A stretch of 64,000 nt of DNA from Streptomyces seoulensis (GCF_004328625.1 NZ_CP032229.1:5084001-5148000); one strand, 5' to 3'; positions 46,494 to 54,886 are shown, counted from the first letter of the stretch. The notes: generated by a model not told the origin, from the letters alone. Made by a program: numbers and translations.

Positions 46494-47129
46494 ATGCCAC
46501 CTCGCCGACGCTACGACCAGTACTGCTCCGCGGCCCGCGCCCTCGACCTCGTCGGGGACCGCTGGACCCTGCTGATCGTCCGGGAGTTGCTGGCCGGACC
46601 CCGCCGCTACACCGACCTGCACGCGGACCTCCCCGGCGTGAGCACGGACGTACTCGCCTCCCGGCTCAAGGACATGGAGCGCGACGGCCTCACCGCCCGC
46701 CGGCGACTGCCCCCGCCCGGCGCCGCCTACGTCTACGAACTCACCGAGCGCGGACGGGACTTGCTGCCCGTGCTGCACGCCCTGGGGGAGTGGGGAAGCC
46801 CCGAGCTGGCCGAGCTGCGGCCCACCGACGCGGTACGGGCCCACTGGTCGGCACTGCCGTTGCTGGCGGCGCTGGGTGCGGCGGGGGCGGGTGCGGGGGT
46901 GGTGGAAGTCAGCGCGGAGGAAGGCGAGTTCCATCTGTACGTCGGCGCGGAGGACGGGCCGGTGTACGGGCACGGGCCGGCTCCGGTCGCGGTGGACGCC
47001 CGGCTGGTGATGGACGCGGCGACCTGTGCGGAGGTGTGCCGGGGCGAGGTGGGGATCGCGGACGCGGTGCGGGCGGGGCGGGTCACGGTGACCGGTGACG
47101 GGGCCCTCGCCAAGGCGCTGCGGGAATGA
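46494..47129 (+). CDS. HxlR-family transcriptional regulator with an SCP2-like C-terminal domain
   Basis: The 211-residue protein starts with the HxlR winged helix (CSAARALDLVGDRWTLLIVR ... RYTDLHADLPGVSTDVLASR ... GLTARRRLPPPG) and continues with a second domain of about 90 residues resembling SCP2/sterol-carrier folds (LVMDAATCAEVCRGEVGIAD), a pairing known in actinobacterial HxlR proteins. The ATG at 46494 lies 8 bases after a likely -10, so leaderless translation is expected. Autoregulation and control of alaA are inferred from the operators. Confidence 0.87.
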   Translation: MPPRRRYDQYCSAARALDLVGDRWTLLIVRELLAGPRRYTDLHADLPGVSTDVLASRLKDMERDGLTARRRLPPPGAAYVYELTERGRDLLPVLHALGEWGSPELAELRPTDAVRAHWSALPLLAALGAAGAGAGVVEVSAEEGEFHLYVGAEDGPVYGHGPAPVAVDARLVMDAATCAEVCRGEVGIADAVRAGRVTVTGDGALAKALRE

Positions 47130-47153
47130 CGTGCGGGAATGACGTGCGGACAT

Positions 47154-47186
47154 GACGAAGGCCCGCCGGATCGGCGGGCCTTCGTC
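47154..47186. terminator. Bidirectional terminator, 14-bp perfect stem
   Basis: GACGAAGGCCCGCC (47154-47167) pairs perfectly with 47173-47186 over the loop GGATC. It lies between the convergent HxlR and secreted-protein genes. Just before it, a 13-base unit GCGGGAATGACGT is repeated twice (47120-47145). Confidence 0.85.
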
Positions 47187-47190
47187 CGGG

Positions 47191-47991
47191 TCAGGCGCCC
47201 GGTGGGACGTACGCGGGACGGCCTCGGCCCCGGGTCAGCGCGTAACCGCCGATGCCCGCGAGCGCGGCCAGCACTCCGCCGACGGCGGTCCACACCCAGC
47301 GGCTGGACCACCAGTGCGAGGACCAGCCGTCCTCCGGCTCGATCGCGGAGAGCACGGCCGACTTCGAACCGGCCTTCTCCGCCTCGGGCTTGACCGCGAT
47401 ACCGGGGACGAGCGGCTTGCCCAGCGAGCCGTCCACGGCCGCCGCGCCGCCGATGTCCTTGGAGTCCGCCCGGACTTCGGCCCGCACCGGCAGACCGAGG
47501 TCGGCGGAGCCGAGGTTCAGCACCGTCAGCCGCACGTAATAGGTGCCGGGCAGCGGGTCGTTGGCCCACGGCTCGGACCACGCGCGCACCGTGCGCAGCA
47601 CACAGGCCAGTTCGACCGAGGCCGTGCCCTGCTCGGCGGTGCGGGTGGCCGCGCCGTACTGGCAGGACTGGTGGCGGCGCAGGCCGTCGTAGACGTCGAG
47701 CTGCCAGGTCTGCGCGGCGTGCGTGTCGGGCAGCTTCACCGTCGCCTTGACGGTCGGGCGCTGCCCGGTGTCGGCCGGGAACGACCAGTACAGGTAGTCA
47801 CCGGTGGACGCGGAGGCGGTGGCGGTCTGCCCCTGGTCCATCTCGGCCGCCGTACGGAACGACGTGCCCGCCTGGGTGGGGGCCTTGCCGTCCGCCGAGG
47901 CGCTCGGGGAGGGGGAGGAGTCGGCCGCGGCGGGGGCGGCGGCCAGGCCCAGCATCAGCAGGGCGGCGCTCAGCACACGTGTCGCACGCAT
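47191..47991 (-). CDS. Secreted membrane-anchored protein, partner of the VWA protein
   Basis: The 266-residue protein has a signal peptide (VLSAALLMLGLAAAPAAA), a Ser/Thr-rich stretch, a beta-rich exported domain with two cysteines and a C-terminal membrane helix (WVWTAVGGVLAALAGIGGYA) followed by a short basic tail. Its ATG overlaps the stop of the VWA gene, so the two are coupled and probably act as a surface complex. The external domain resembles the second half of the VWA protein in style (strands with D-Y-L-Y-W-S-F). Function unknown. Confidence 0.72.
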   Translation of the reverse strand: MRATRVLSAALLMLGLAAAPAAADSSPSPSASADGKAPTQAGTSFRTAAEMDQGQTATASASTGDYLYWSFPADTGQRPTVKATVKLPDTHAAQTWQLDVYDGLRRHQSCQYGAATRTAEQGTASVELACVLRTVRAWSEPWANDPLPGTYYVRLTVLNLGSADLGLPVRAEVRADSKDIGGAAAVDGSLGKPLVPGIAVKPEAEKAGSKSAVLSAIEPEDGWSSHWWSSRWVWTAVGGVLAALAGIGGYALTRGRGRPAYVPPGA

Positions 47992-49256
47992 CAGTTCGTC
48001 CTCCAGACCGCGACCCGCCAGCGGGACAGCCAGCCCCACAGCAGACCCGCGACGAAACCGGTCAGCACCAGCGCGGCCAGCAGCCACCAGCCCCGGCCGA
48101 GGCCGAAGGAGGCCACGTCGGAGGAGGCCGAGGGTCCGTCCACCACGTCGACCGTCAGCTCCAGCGGCATACCCGGCGTGGTCTTCACGCCGGCGCCGGC
48201 CGAGAAGGAGTTGGTCACCTGGAGACACACCGTCTCCGGGGTCGTGTCGTCGTCATCGGCCTCGGGCCTGGGGTAGCGCAGACCGGTGGAGATGGCGTCG
48301 GTACGGCCCGTTCCGGCGCCCTCGCCGCGAACGATCTCGCGGCCCTGCTGGGTCACCGCCCGCAGCAGCACACCGTAGTCGGGGTTCGTCGCGCGGTCGT
48401 CGGCGACGCTCACCGAGGCACGCAGTTCCTGGCCCGGCTGGACGTCGACCTTGTACCAGCGCTGCTTGCCGAACTCCTCGCGGTCCGTGTACAGACCGGA
48501 CTTGAGCGCGGGGGCCCCGGCACAGGCGTCGGTGCCCTCGGTGGCCACCGGCGTCACCACCGGATCGGCGGCCCGCTCGACCAACTGGGCGACCCGGTCC
48601 GTCAGTTCCTCCTTGTGCTGCACGGAGGTGTACGTGCCGCCGGTCGCGTCGGCGATGCAGCTCAGCTGGTCCCGGGTCTTGGCGTCCGGCACCAGGCCCA
48701 GGGTGTCGATGGTCAGGCCGATGCCCTTGGCGGCTATCTCGCGGGCCACCTCACACGGGTCCAGCGGCTGGCAGGTGTCCTCGCCGTCGCTGATCAGGAC
48801 GATCCGGCGGTTGCCGTCACCGTTCCCGAAGTCGGCGGCCGCCTTCAGCAGCGCCGGGCCGATCGGGGTCCAGCCGGTCGGTGCCAGGGTGGCCACGGCG
48901 GTCTTCGCGTCGGTGCGGTCCAGCGGGCCCACCGGGTAGAGCTGCTGGGTGTCCTTGCAGCCCTCCTTGCGGTCGTTGCCGCGGTAGTTGGCGCCGAGTG
49001 TGCGGATGCCCAGCTCCACCTCCTCGGGCGTCGCGTCGAGCACCTCGTTGAACGCCTGCTTGGCCGCCGCCATCCGGGTCCCGCCGTCGATGTCCCGGGT
49101 CCGCATGGAACCGCTGACATCCAGGACGAGTTCGACCTTCGGAGCGGGCTGCGGCTCGGTCTCGTCCGCTGCGGCCCCGCCGGGACACGCGATCCCGGCC
49201 GCCAGGGCTGCGAGCAGGGCGCAGACGCCCGCCGCCAGCCGTTGTCTTCTGATCAT
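47991..49256 (-). CDS. Secreted von Willebrand factor A domain protein, membrane-anchored
   Basis: The 421-residue protein has a signal peptide, then a VWA domain (about 40-230) with an intact MIDAS motif: DVSGSM, a downstream Thr (GWTPIG) and the late Asp in ISDGEDT. A beta-sandwich-like external region (about 235-375) and a C-terminal membrane helix (GWWLLAALVLTGFVAGLLWG) follow. VWA domains bind proteins through a metal ion. It forms a two-gene operon with the coupled gene downstream; the NIS synthetase gene upstream ends 10 bases before it and may share the transcript. Confidence 0.85.
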   Translation of the reverse strand: MIRRQRLAAGVCALLAALAAGIACPGGAAADETEPQPAPKVELVLDVSGSMRTRDIDGGTRMAAAKQAFNEVLDATPEEVELGIRTLGANYRGNDRKEGCKDTQQLYPVGPLDRTDAKTAVATLAPTGWTPIGPALLKAAADFGNGDGNRRIVLISDGEDTCQPLDPCEVAREIAAKGIGLTIDTLGLVPDAKTRDQLSCIADATGGTYTSVQHKEELTDRVAQLVERAADPVVTPVATEGTDACAGAPALKSGLYTDREEFGKQRWYKVDVQPGQELRASVSVADDRATNPDYGVLLRAVTQQGREIVRGEGAGTGRTDAISTGLRYPRPEADDDDTTPETVCLQVTNSFSAGAGVKTTPGMPLELTVDVVDGPSASSDVASFGLGRGWWLLAALVLTGFVAGLLWGWLSRWRVAVWRTN

Positions 49257-49265
49257 CGGCGGATC

Positions 49266-50783
49266 TTATTGACCGTTCGTGTCGGGCTCCAAAACGAACG
49301 GGCTGGGAAGCTCCGTCCACAGGTCGCCCGGGGTCTCCGGAGACAGCCTCATCAAGGTCAACGCCTTGACGGGCAGCGGATTTTCACACAGCGCGACCAG
49401 GTCGGGCGTACGGGGCAGATCCGGCAGCGCGGCCCGCAGCGCGGCACCCAGCGCCGGGCCCGAACCGGCGGTCGCCGCGAGCGCGCCGCCGATCAGCGAG
49501 CCGAACAGCTTGCGCCGCAGGGCGAGTTCGTCATCCGTGACCAGACGTCCCGTCAACTCGGGTGCCGATATGCCGTGTCGGGCCAGCCGGGCCGGGCTCA
49601 CCCGGATGTCGGCGAGGTCGCGGTAGATCAGCCGCAGCGGGGTGTCGTCCGGCGCGAGCACCACCAGGAGGTTCTGACCGTGCGCCTCCAGCGCCACACC
49701 GAGATCCAGCAGCCGGAGCCCCGCCGTGAGCGCGAGCCGGGTGAACGCGGTCAGCCAGCCGGGCGATCCGGGCAGCGCGGTGGTGGCCAGCGCGGCCACC
49801 GGCAGCACCCGCTCGCCCGGAGCCAGATACGCCTCCGGCGACTCGCGCAGCAGCACCGCCAGATCCGGCGAGTGGGCCGTGGCCGCGCCGATCGTGTGCG
49901 TGACCTCCAGCAGCCCGTCCATCCGCCCGACCAGCTCCGCCGCCAGCACCGACAGCGCGGCCGACGCCCGTACCGAGTACGCGGAGATGTCCCGCACCGA
50001 GGAGGTCAGCCGGGCGCTCAGCGCGGTCTTCACATGCGGTCCGCCGGGCAGCGCCAGCGTGCGCAGCGACATCAGCGGATGCGCCGGACGCCACGGCTCG
50101 GCGGTCCGCTTCAGCACATGCGCCGCCTGCCAGGGATGCACCGGCAGCAACAGGCTCTTGCCGGAACGGAGTTCGGCCGGCCACTCGCCCGACACCAGAC
50201 ACTCGCCCGACGGCACCGCCACCGTGCCCAGCTCCACCACCGGCCGGTGCTCAGGCCCGTACGCCAACTGGTCCGCCACCGAGAAGCCGGGCCGGGAACG
50301 GCAGTTGGGGTGGAAGGGGTGCCCGTCCACCACCCGCTGCTCCCACTCCCAGTCCCGCTCCGGCCACTCGGCATCCGGCTCCGCCGCGTCGGCCCGGGAC
50401 AGCGCCAGCGAGGCCACGCTGTTCGCCAACTCGGCGGCGAACGCGACCGCGTGCGGCACCGCGAGGTCCGTCATCAGCCGCGCGGGGTCCGCGTACCGCT
50501 CCCGGTCGAGGCGCACCTCGGTGACACGGTCGCCGGTCGCGTACGGGTCCGAGGGCGGGCCGTGCAGCGCGCGGCCGTCCGCCAGCCGTACCGTCACCCC
50601 GTTCGGCCCCGGCGTCCGGGACGCGACCCAGGGCAGCGGTTCGTGCGCCAGCGCCCGCCACAGCCGGGTCAGCACCGCCGCACGGGCTCCCGGCAGCGCG
50701 GCCGTGCAGCGGTCGCGCAGCGCGGGCCGTACGGCGGCCAGCTCCTCGGCGACCTCGGCCTCGGCGGTGGGGGAGTGGTACAC
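49266..50783 (-). CDS. NIS siderophore synthetase (IucA/IucC family)
   Basis: The 505-residue ATP-dependent enzyme belongs to the NRPS-independent siderophore synthetases, which join citrate or succinate units to amines or alcohols. The ATP-binding motif GHPFHPNCRSRPGFS (normally HPxxKxR, Lys here Arg) and the C-terminal FhuF-like part with VALEAHGQNLLV and YRDLADIR are visible. The GTG at 50783 follows GAGGAGCC. It diverges from a second NIS synthetase. No monooxygenase, decarboxylase or transporter is adjacent and no iron box lies between, so the product and its regulation are unknown. Confidence 0.87.
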   Translation of the reverse strand: MYHSPTAEAEVAEELAAVRPALRDRCTAALPGARAAVLTRLWRALAHEPLPWVASRTPGPNGVTVRLADGRALHGPPSDPYATGDRVTEVRLDRERYADPARLMTDLAVPHAVAFAAELANSVASLALSRADAAEPDAEWPERDWEWEQRVVDGHPFHPNCRSRPGFSVADQLAYGPEHRPVVELGTVAVPSGECLVSGEWPAELRSGKSLLLPVHPWQAAHVLKRTAEPWRPAHPLMSLRTLALPGGPHVKTALSARLTSSVRDISAYSVRASAALSVLAAELVGRMDGLLEVTHTIGAATAHSPDLAVLLRESPEAYLAPGERVLPVAALATTALPGSPGWLTAFTRLALTAGLRLLDLGVALEAHGQNLLVVLAPDDTPLRLIYRDLADIRVSPARLARHGISAPELTGRLVTDDELALRRKLFGSLIGGALAATAGSGPALGAALRAALPDLPRTPDLVALCENPLPVKALTLMRLSPETPGDLWTELPSPFVLEPDTNGQ

Positions 50784-50887
50784 GGTCGGCTCCTCGGGGA
50801 CTGGCAGCTCAGGGCACGATTGTCGGATACCGCAGACTGACAGAGCACGGTCGGCCCACCGGACCGGCCACAGCACGACGAGAACGA

Positions 50888-52408
50888 GTGGAACGCGTGG
50901 ACCTCAACCCCCCGACCGACGCCGCCCGGCGCGCCGACGCCTACGCCTCGGCGCCGCTGCTCAACTGCCTGCTGCGCGAGGTGGCCCGGCCGGTCCCGGA
51001 GAACGGGGACCGGCCCGCGTACCGGCTGCCCGGCACCGGCCGGCTGCTCCGGGTGCGCCCCGGCCGCCGCCCGGCCGGCCCCGAGGTGCGCGCGGACGGC
51101 GTCTGGCACCCGTTGACCCACGCCGAACTGGTCAAACTCGTCTCCGAGGAACTGCGCGCCCACACCGGGCTCCCCAACGACGACCTGCCCGCCGAGATGC
51201 TGGACAGCCGCGACACCGTGGCCGCCCTGCTCGCCGCCCGCGCCCGTACCCTCGCCCCCGAGGACCCGTATCTGCGCTCCGAGCAGTCGCTGATCACCGG
51301 CCACCCCCACCACCCCGCGCCCAAGGCGCGCGGCGGCGGCCCGGTCGCGGCCTGGCTGCCGTACGCGCCCGAGGCGCACGCCCGGTTCCCGCTGGTGCTG
51401 CTCGGCCTCCGCGAGGACCAGGCCGTCGACGAGGGCGACACCTCCGCCCTGGACGCCCTCGGTACCGCCCCGCCCGGCTACCGGCTGCTGCCCGCCCACC
51501 CCTGGCAGCTCGACCTCCTCGCCCGCGGCCTCGCCCCCGCCTTCGCCGACCGGCGCCTGATCCGGCTCGGCACCACCGAGTCCGTCGTCCGGCCCACGGC
51601 TGCCGTGCGCACGGTGTACGAGCCGGGCCGCGACCTGTTCCTCAAGTTCAGCCTGGACGTGCGGATCACGAACGACATCCGCCGGCTGTGGCGCCACGAC
51701 CTGGAGAAGCTCGACCGCACCGACACCGCGGCCCGCGAAGCCTTCACCGCGATGGGACCGCCCGCGGCCTGGCTGAGCGACCGGGGCTACCGCACGGCGG
51801 CCTTCGCGTACGAGGAACTCGCCGTCCTGGTCCGCGACGGCCTGCGTGGCCACCTCCTGCCCGGCGCCACGCCCCTGCTCGCGGCCGGGCTCGCCGAGGG
51901 CTTCGACGGCAGCCCGCTCGCCGCCACGACCGATCCGGCCGCCTGGTGGGCCGCGTATCTGCGCCAGGTGGTCCCGCCCGCGCTCCGCGCCTTCGACGAG
52001 TACGGGGTCGTACTGGAGGCCCACCTCCAGAACACCCTGGTCGGCGTCGACGCCGCCGGCCTGCCCGTACAGGCGCTGTTCCGGGACGCCGAGGGCGCCA
52101 AGCTGCTCTCCGACGTGAGCCGGGAGGCCGGGTGGGAGCGGCTGGTGTACTGCCTGCTCGTCAACCACCTCGGCGAGATCGCCGCCGCCCTCGCCGAGGC
52201 CCACCCCGGCCTCGACCCCTGGCCGGCCGTCCGCGCCGAGCTGTCCCGGCACCCGCTCCCGGAGATACCGGCCCTGCTCACCGCGCCCGCCCTGCCCGGC
52301 AAGACCAACCTGCTGCTCCGCTGGACCGGCGCGGACGGCGCGGAAGCCCGCTACCTGCCGCTGCCGAACCCGCTGCGCGAGGACCTTCACGGAATCACGA
52401 CTTCGTGA
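50888..52408 (+). CDS. NIS siderophore synthetase (IucA/IucC family), second copy
   Basis: The 506-residue protein is a second, only distantly similar IucA/IucC enzyme. It keeps the full motif GHPHHPAPKARGG, then PAHPWQLDLL, LKFSLDVRITNDIRRL and VVLEAHLQNTLVGV, with FRDAEGAKLL near the end. Two NIS synthetases in one locus usually perform successive condensations on one scaffold. The start may be the GTG at 50888 or at 50897; neither has a strong ribosome site. A small peptide gene follows 195 bases downstream. Confidence 0.88.
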   Translation: MERVDLNPPTDAARRADAYASAPLLNCLLREVARPVPENGDRPAYRLPGTGRLLRVRPGRRPAGPEVRADGVWHPLTHAELVKLVSEELRAHTGLPNDDLPAEMLDSRDTVAALLAARARTLAPEDPYLRSEQSLITGHPHHPAPKARGGGPVAAWLPYAPEAHARFPLVLLGLREDQAVDEGDTSALDALGTAPPGYRLLPAHPWQLDLLARGLAPAFADRRLIRLGTTESVVRPTAAVRTVYEPGRDLFLKFSLDVRITNDIRRLWRHDLEKLDRTDTAAREAFTAMGPPAAWLSDRGYRTAAFAYEELAVLVRDGLRGHLLPGATPLLAAGLAEGFDGSPLAATTDPAAWWAAYLRQVVPPALRAFDEYGVVLEAHLQNTLVGVDAAGLPVQALFRDAEGAKLLSDVSREAGWERLVYCLLVNHLGEIAAALAEAHPGLDPWPAVRAELSRHPLPEIPALLTAPALPGKTNLLLRWTGADGAEARYLPLPNPLREDLHGITTS

Positions 52409-52603
52409 CGCCGGTGGCGTCGGGCGACGGACACGCCTCCGGCCCGCCGCGAGAGCCCGCTCGAACTGCCAGGTCGCGCCGCGTTCAGCGAAACGGATTG
52501 GCGGGCGGGAGTGAAGAACCCGGCTGGCGCCCTGTCCGTGCCATTGGATTCTCCGCGAGGAGACGGGAGTCGAATTCAAGAAGTGTTTTCTGAGAAAAGG
52601 ACC

Positions 52604-52822
52604 ATGAATATGCAGCACGTGCCTTCCTCCATCGAGACCCGCGAGATCGGCGAGGCGGAGCTCGACGGTGTGGCCGGCGGTCTGAACATCGGCAACATCG
52701 GTGGCCTCAACGTTGCTCCGGCCACCGGCCTGGACCTGGGCGGCGTCGACCTCGGTGGCATCGCGGCCGGTGTCTCCGCGCCGCTGCAGACGTCGCTGGG
52801 CGGCGTCGCCGCCGGCCTCTGA
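52604..52822 (+). CDS. Small double-glycine leader peptide (candidate RiPP or bacteriocin-like precursor)
   Basis: The 72-residue product has an acidic leader ending EAELDGVAGG (GG at 25-26), the form of leaders cut by C39 peptidase-ABC exporters. The following 46 residues are rich in Gly, Leu, Val and Ala, with short repeats (IGNIGGL, DLGGVDLGGIAAG, SLGGVAAGL) and no cysteine. AAAAGGA lies 4 bases before the ATG at 52604. No modification enzyme or exporter is adjacent. Alternatives are a simple secreted glycine-rich peptide. A longer in-frame start at 52511 exists but lacks a ribosome site. Confidence 0.6.
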   Translation: MNMQHVPSSIETREIGEAELDGVAGGLNIGNIGGLNVAPATGLDLGGVDLGGIAAGVSAPLQTSLGGVAAGL

Positions 52823-52858
52823 GCCACCTGTCTCCGGTTTTGACGACCGGATGATTTC

Positions 52859-52900
52859 GAGCGCCTCTTTTCGTGCCGCATGGCATGGAGAGAGGCGCTC
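52859..52900 (+). terminator. Hairpin downstream of the double-glycine peptide
   Basis: GAGCGCCTCT (52859-52868) pairs perfectly with AGAGGCGCTC (52891-52900). The 22-base loop contains a further small stem, TGCC-GCAT-GGCA. It begins 37 bases after the stop. Confidence 0.6.
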
Positions 52901-52980
52901 TGTCGTCGCGCGTACGGCCGGTTGAAATGTTTGGCGTATTCCGCGCTCTTTGTTAGCCTTCATTTAAGGGACAGATGGGC

Positions 52981-53011
52981 GGCGCCGCCAGTGAAATTTA
53001 CTGGCGGCGCC
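52981..53011. terminator. Perfect 12-bp hairpin at the island boundary
   Basis: GGCGCCGCCAGT (52981-52992) pairs perfectly with 53000-53011 over the loop GAAATTT, followed by TGTCTGTGT. It can act as a terminator and lies just before the first transposase remnant, so it could also be part of an old element end. Confidence 0.55.
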
Positions 53012-53046
53012 TGTCTGTGTAGTCCCTGTGTTTCTGTGCGGACTGC

Positions 53047-53189
53047 CGGTCGACGAAGACGAACCGGTGCTTCGCGCCGGCGCCTACGGCCCGCTTCCGC
53101 TGCCTGGACTCCAGCCTGGCCTGATGCCGTTCGTGCCACAACGGGCCCAGCTCGGCCACGAGTTCTGCGATCACGTCGGCCGACAGGCC
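53047..53189 (-). pseudogene. Transposase N-terminal fragment (IS5-type)
   Basis: The reverse strand encodes GLSADVIAELVAELGPLWHE and continues to GAGAKHRFVFVDR, a segment I recognise from the N-terminus of a common Streptomyces transposase (known form continues VDRLLATLVHLRHG). Here homology stops abruptly at 53047, and no start or catalytic part remains. It is a relic about 48 codons long. The rest of 52823-53298 outside the two hairpins shows no other gene. Confidence 0.65.
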
Positions 53190-53432
53190 GTGATCCTCCG
53201 GTCGCTGATGATCGCTGCACGAGACGTGTTGCCCACCACACGACCATGATTGACGATCAGGAGCTTGACGCCTCACCGCCTACCGTGCACGAGCCCGTAA
53301 GGGCTGTCCCGCTATTCGCGCGTCCACACCCCTCGTGTGGTCCGGCAGCACTGACTGGGCGGCCGACTGGCCAGATCGGGCACCAGGAATCCGGTTGGGC
53401 ACGCTCACGGACGGTGCGTACCCTGTCCGACC

Positions 53433-53825
53433 ATGTGCTACCACGCGTTCAACGGCGCCTTCCGGCACTACGTGTGCGTCGCGTGCCGACTCTCCTTCAA
53501 AGGCAGCACCTGGCCGATCCGGAAGCGCATCTGTCCTGGCTGTCGTGAACAGCTCGTCTTCGCCGGCTACGACTTCGCCGCGCCCCGGCGACGCGACACG
53601 AAGGCATGGTCCGTCGTTGCGACCGTGCTCGCGGAGGGGCTGACCTACGATCACCGCCCTGGCTGCGGCTGCTCGCCGCTTCCCTCTTTCCGGCCCCGGA
53701 CTCGAGCTCAGGTGAGTGTCCGGCGCCGTGCAGCCGAGCGCCTGGGCCTGCCTCTGTCGGTGACCCTCGCTCGCCGCGACGCCTTCACCGCGGAGAGCCG
53801 CGACGAGCAACAGCCCTCTCCGTAG
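53433..53825 (+). CDS. Zinc-ribbon-like protein carried inside the IS
   Basis: The 130-residue basic protein has two CXXC pairs, CVAC at about 15-18 and CPGC at about 34-37, which should form a zinc ribbon, then a helical stretch (APRRRDTKAWSVVATVLAEG) and a disordered tail. I recall similar short proteins on actinobacterial chromosomes, sometimes misannotated as deoxyxylulose-phosphate synthase; that name is not supported by anything seen here. It lies between the left inverted repeat and the transposase. No clear ribosome site; function unknown. Confidence 0.6.
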   Translation: MCYHAFNGAFRHYVCVACRLSFKGSTWPIRKRICPGCREQLVFAGYDFAAPRRRDTKAWSVVATVLAEGLTYDHRPGCGCSPLPSFRPRTRAQVSVRRRAAERLGLPLSVTLARRDAFTAESRDEQQPSP

Positions 53826-53845
53826 AGGATCCTGCTGTGGCTGGA

Positions 53846-54603
53846 GTGATCACGGCAGCGGAACCGTCCTGGACATCCCCGTTCACTGGGCTGCGTTTGG
53901 GTGATTTTCGAAAGCCGGTCACGCTTTGCGCCGAGAGGGCGCCGATCGGACTCGCCGAGGGCGTCCCTGGTCACTGCCGCTGGAGGACCGGGTGCTCCTG
54001 GTCGCTGCATACTGGCGGACCAACCTGACGCTGCGGCAGCTCGCCCCGCTGTTCGGCATCTCCACGTCATCCGCCGACCGCATCATCGACCACATTGGGC
54101 CACTGCTGGCACTCAAGCAGCGGCAGCGCTTCCACCCCGACACCGTGCTCATTGTCGACGGCACGTTGGTTCCTACTCGGGGTCACAGCATCGCCGAGCA
54201 GTCCAAGAACTACAGGTACTCGACCAACCACCAAGTGGTCGTCGACGCTGACACACGACTGGTCGTCGCGGTCGGACGACCAGTGCCGGGCAACCGCAAC
54301 GACTGCAAGGCGTGGGCAGATTCGGGTGCGAGGGCAGATGTCGGCAATACCACGACCATCGCCGACGGCGGCTACCAGGGCACTGGCCTGGTGATCCCGC
54401 ATCGCCGGCCCGCCGGCGGCAAACTGTGCGGATGGAAGCATGAGCACAACCACTCCCACAAACAGGTCGGGGCCCGCGTCGAGCACGTCTTCGCCCGCAT
54501 GAAGACCTGGAAGATCCTTCGTGACTGCCGGCTCAAGGGCGACGGCGTCCACTACGCGATCCTGGGTATCGCCCACCTGCACAACCTTCGCCAGGCCCAC
54601 TGA
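53846..54603 (+). pseudogene. IS5-family DDE transposase, frameshifted near its start
   Basis: From about 53926 one frame encodes most of the transposase: RPWSLPLEDRVLLVAAYWRT, the first catalytic Asp in LIVDGTLVPT, the second in TIADGGYQGTG and the Glu in RVEHVFARMKTWKILRDCRL. The expected N-terminus (VITAAEPSWTSPFTGLRLGD) is encoded from a GTG at 53846 in another frame. The two join if one base is restored near 53920 (V-T-A-L-R-R-E-G). It is either a pseudogene or uses a programmed frameshift; I favour the former. Confidence 0.8.
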
Positions 54604-54805
54604 TCGAACGGGCGCCCGGCTGCCAGGAGCGCACAAGATCAATTGCGGGACAGCCCTTAGGGGCGCTGAGCTGCGGTGATGCGTAATACCCATGGCTGAC
54701 CTGTGGCGATGGTTCTTTCTGCGCCTTTCATGGGCGCGCCGTCTTATGCGGTCGATCCTCCCCGGGCGCTCCCCGGCGGCCCGGACACTCCCCAGAAGTG
54801 TCGAC

Positions 54806-54848
54806 GTACCGGGCAGCGGCGATAAACGGAATCGCCGCTGCCCGGTAC
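54806..54848. terminator. 18-bp perfect hairpin between IS elements
   Basis: 54806-54823 pairs perfectly with 54831-54848 over the loop AAACGGA. It is the longest perfect stem in the window. It lies in a gene-free gap (54660-54886) between the complete IS and an IS fragment and may be a leftover terminator of lost sequence. Confidence 0.55.
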
Positions 54849-54886
54849 ACATTGGGTAACTGAAGTTGCGACTGGGCGAGGCACCC

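Larger units (their letters stand above)
53300..54657 (+). mobile_element. IS5-family-like insertion sequence with a passenger gene
   Basis: The element is bounded by perfect 13-base inverted repeats AGGGCTGTCCCGC (53300-53312 and 54645-54657) and flanked by TA on both sides (53298-53299, 54658-54659), the expected target duplication. At 1,358 bases it is longer than needed for its DDE transposase (about 0.76 kb). The extra left part carries a complete zinc-ribbon-like gene (53433-53825). The transposase is frameshifted, so the copy is probably inactive without help in trans. Confidence 0.8.

Noticed and set aside
50784..50887. Possible iron box between the two NIS synthetases
   Set aside because: No sequence close to the TWAGGTWAGSCTWACCTWA consensus is present in the gap.
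54784..54802. Small hairpin GACACT...AGTGTC and shared ACTCCCCAGA with 60568-60577 as possible attachment repeats
   Set aside because: Ten shared bases are too few in this composition, and no other evidence places element ends there.
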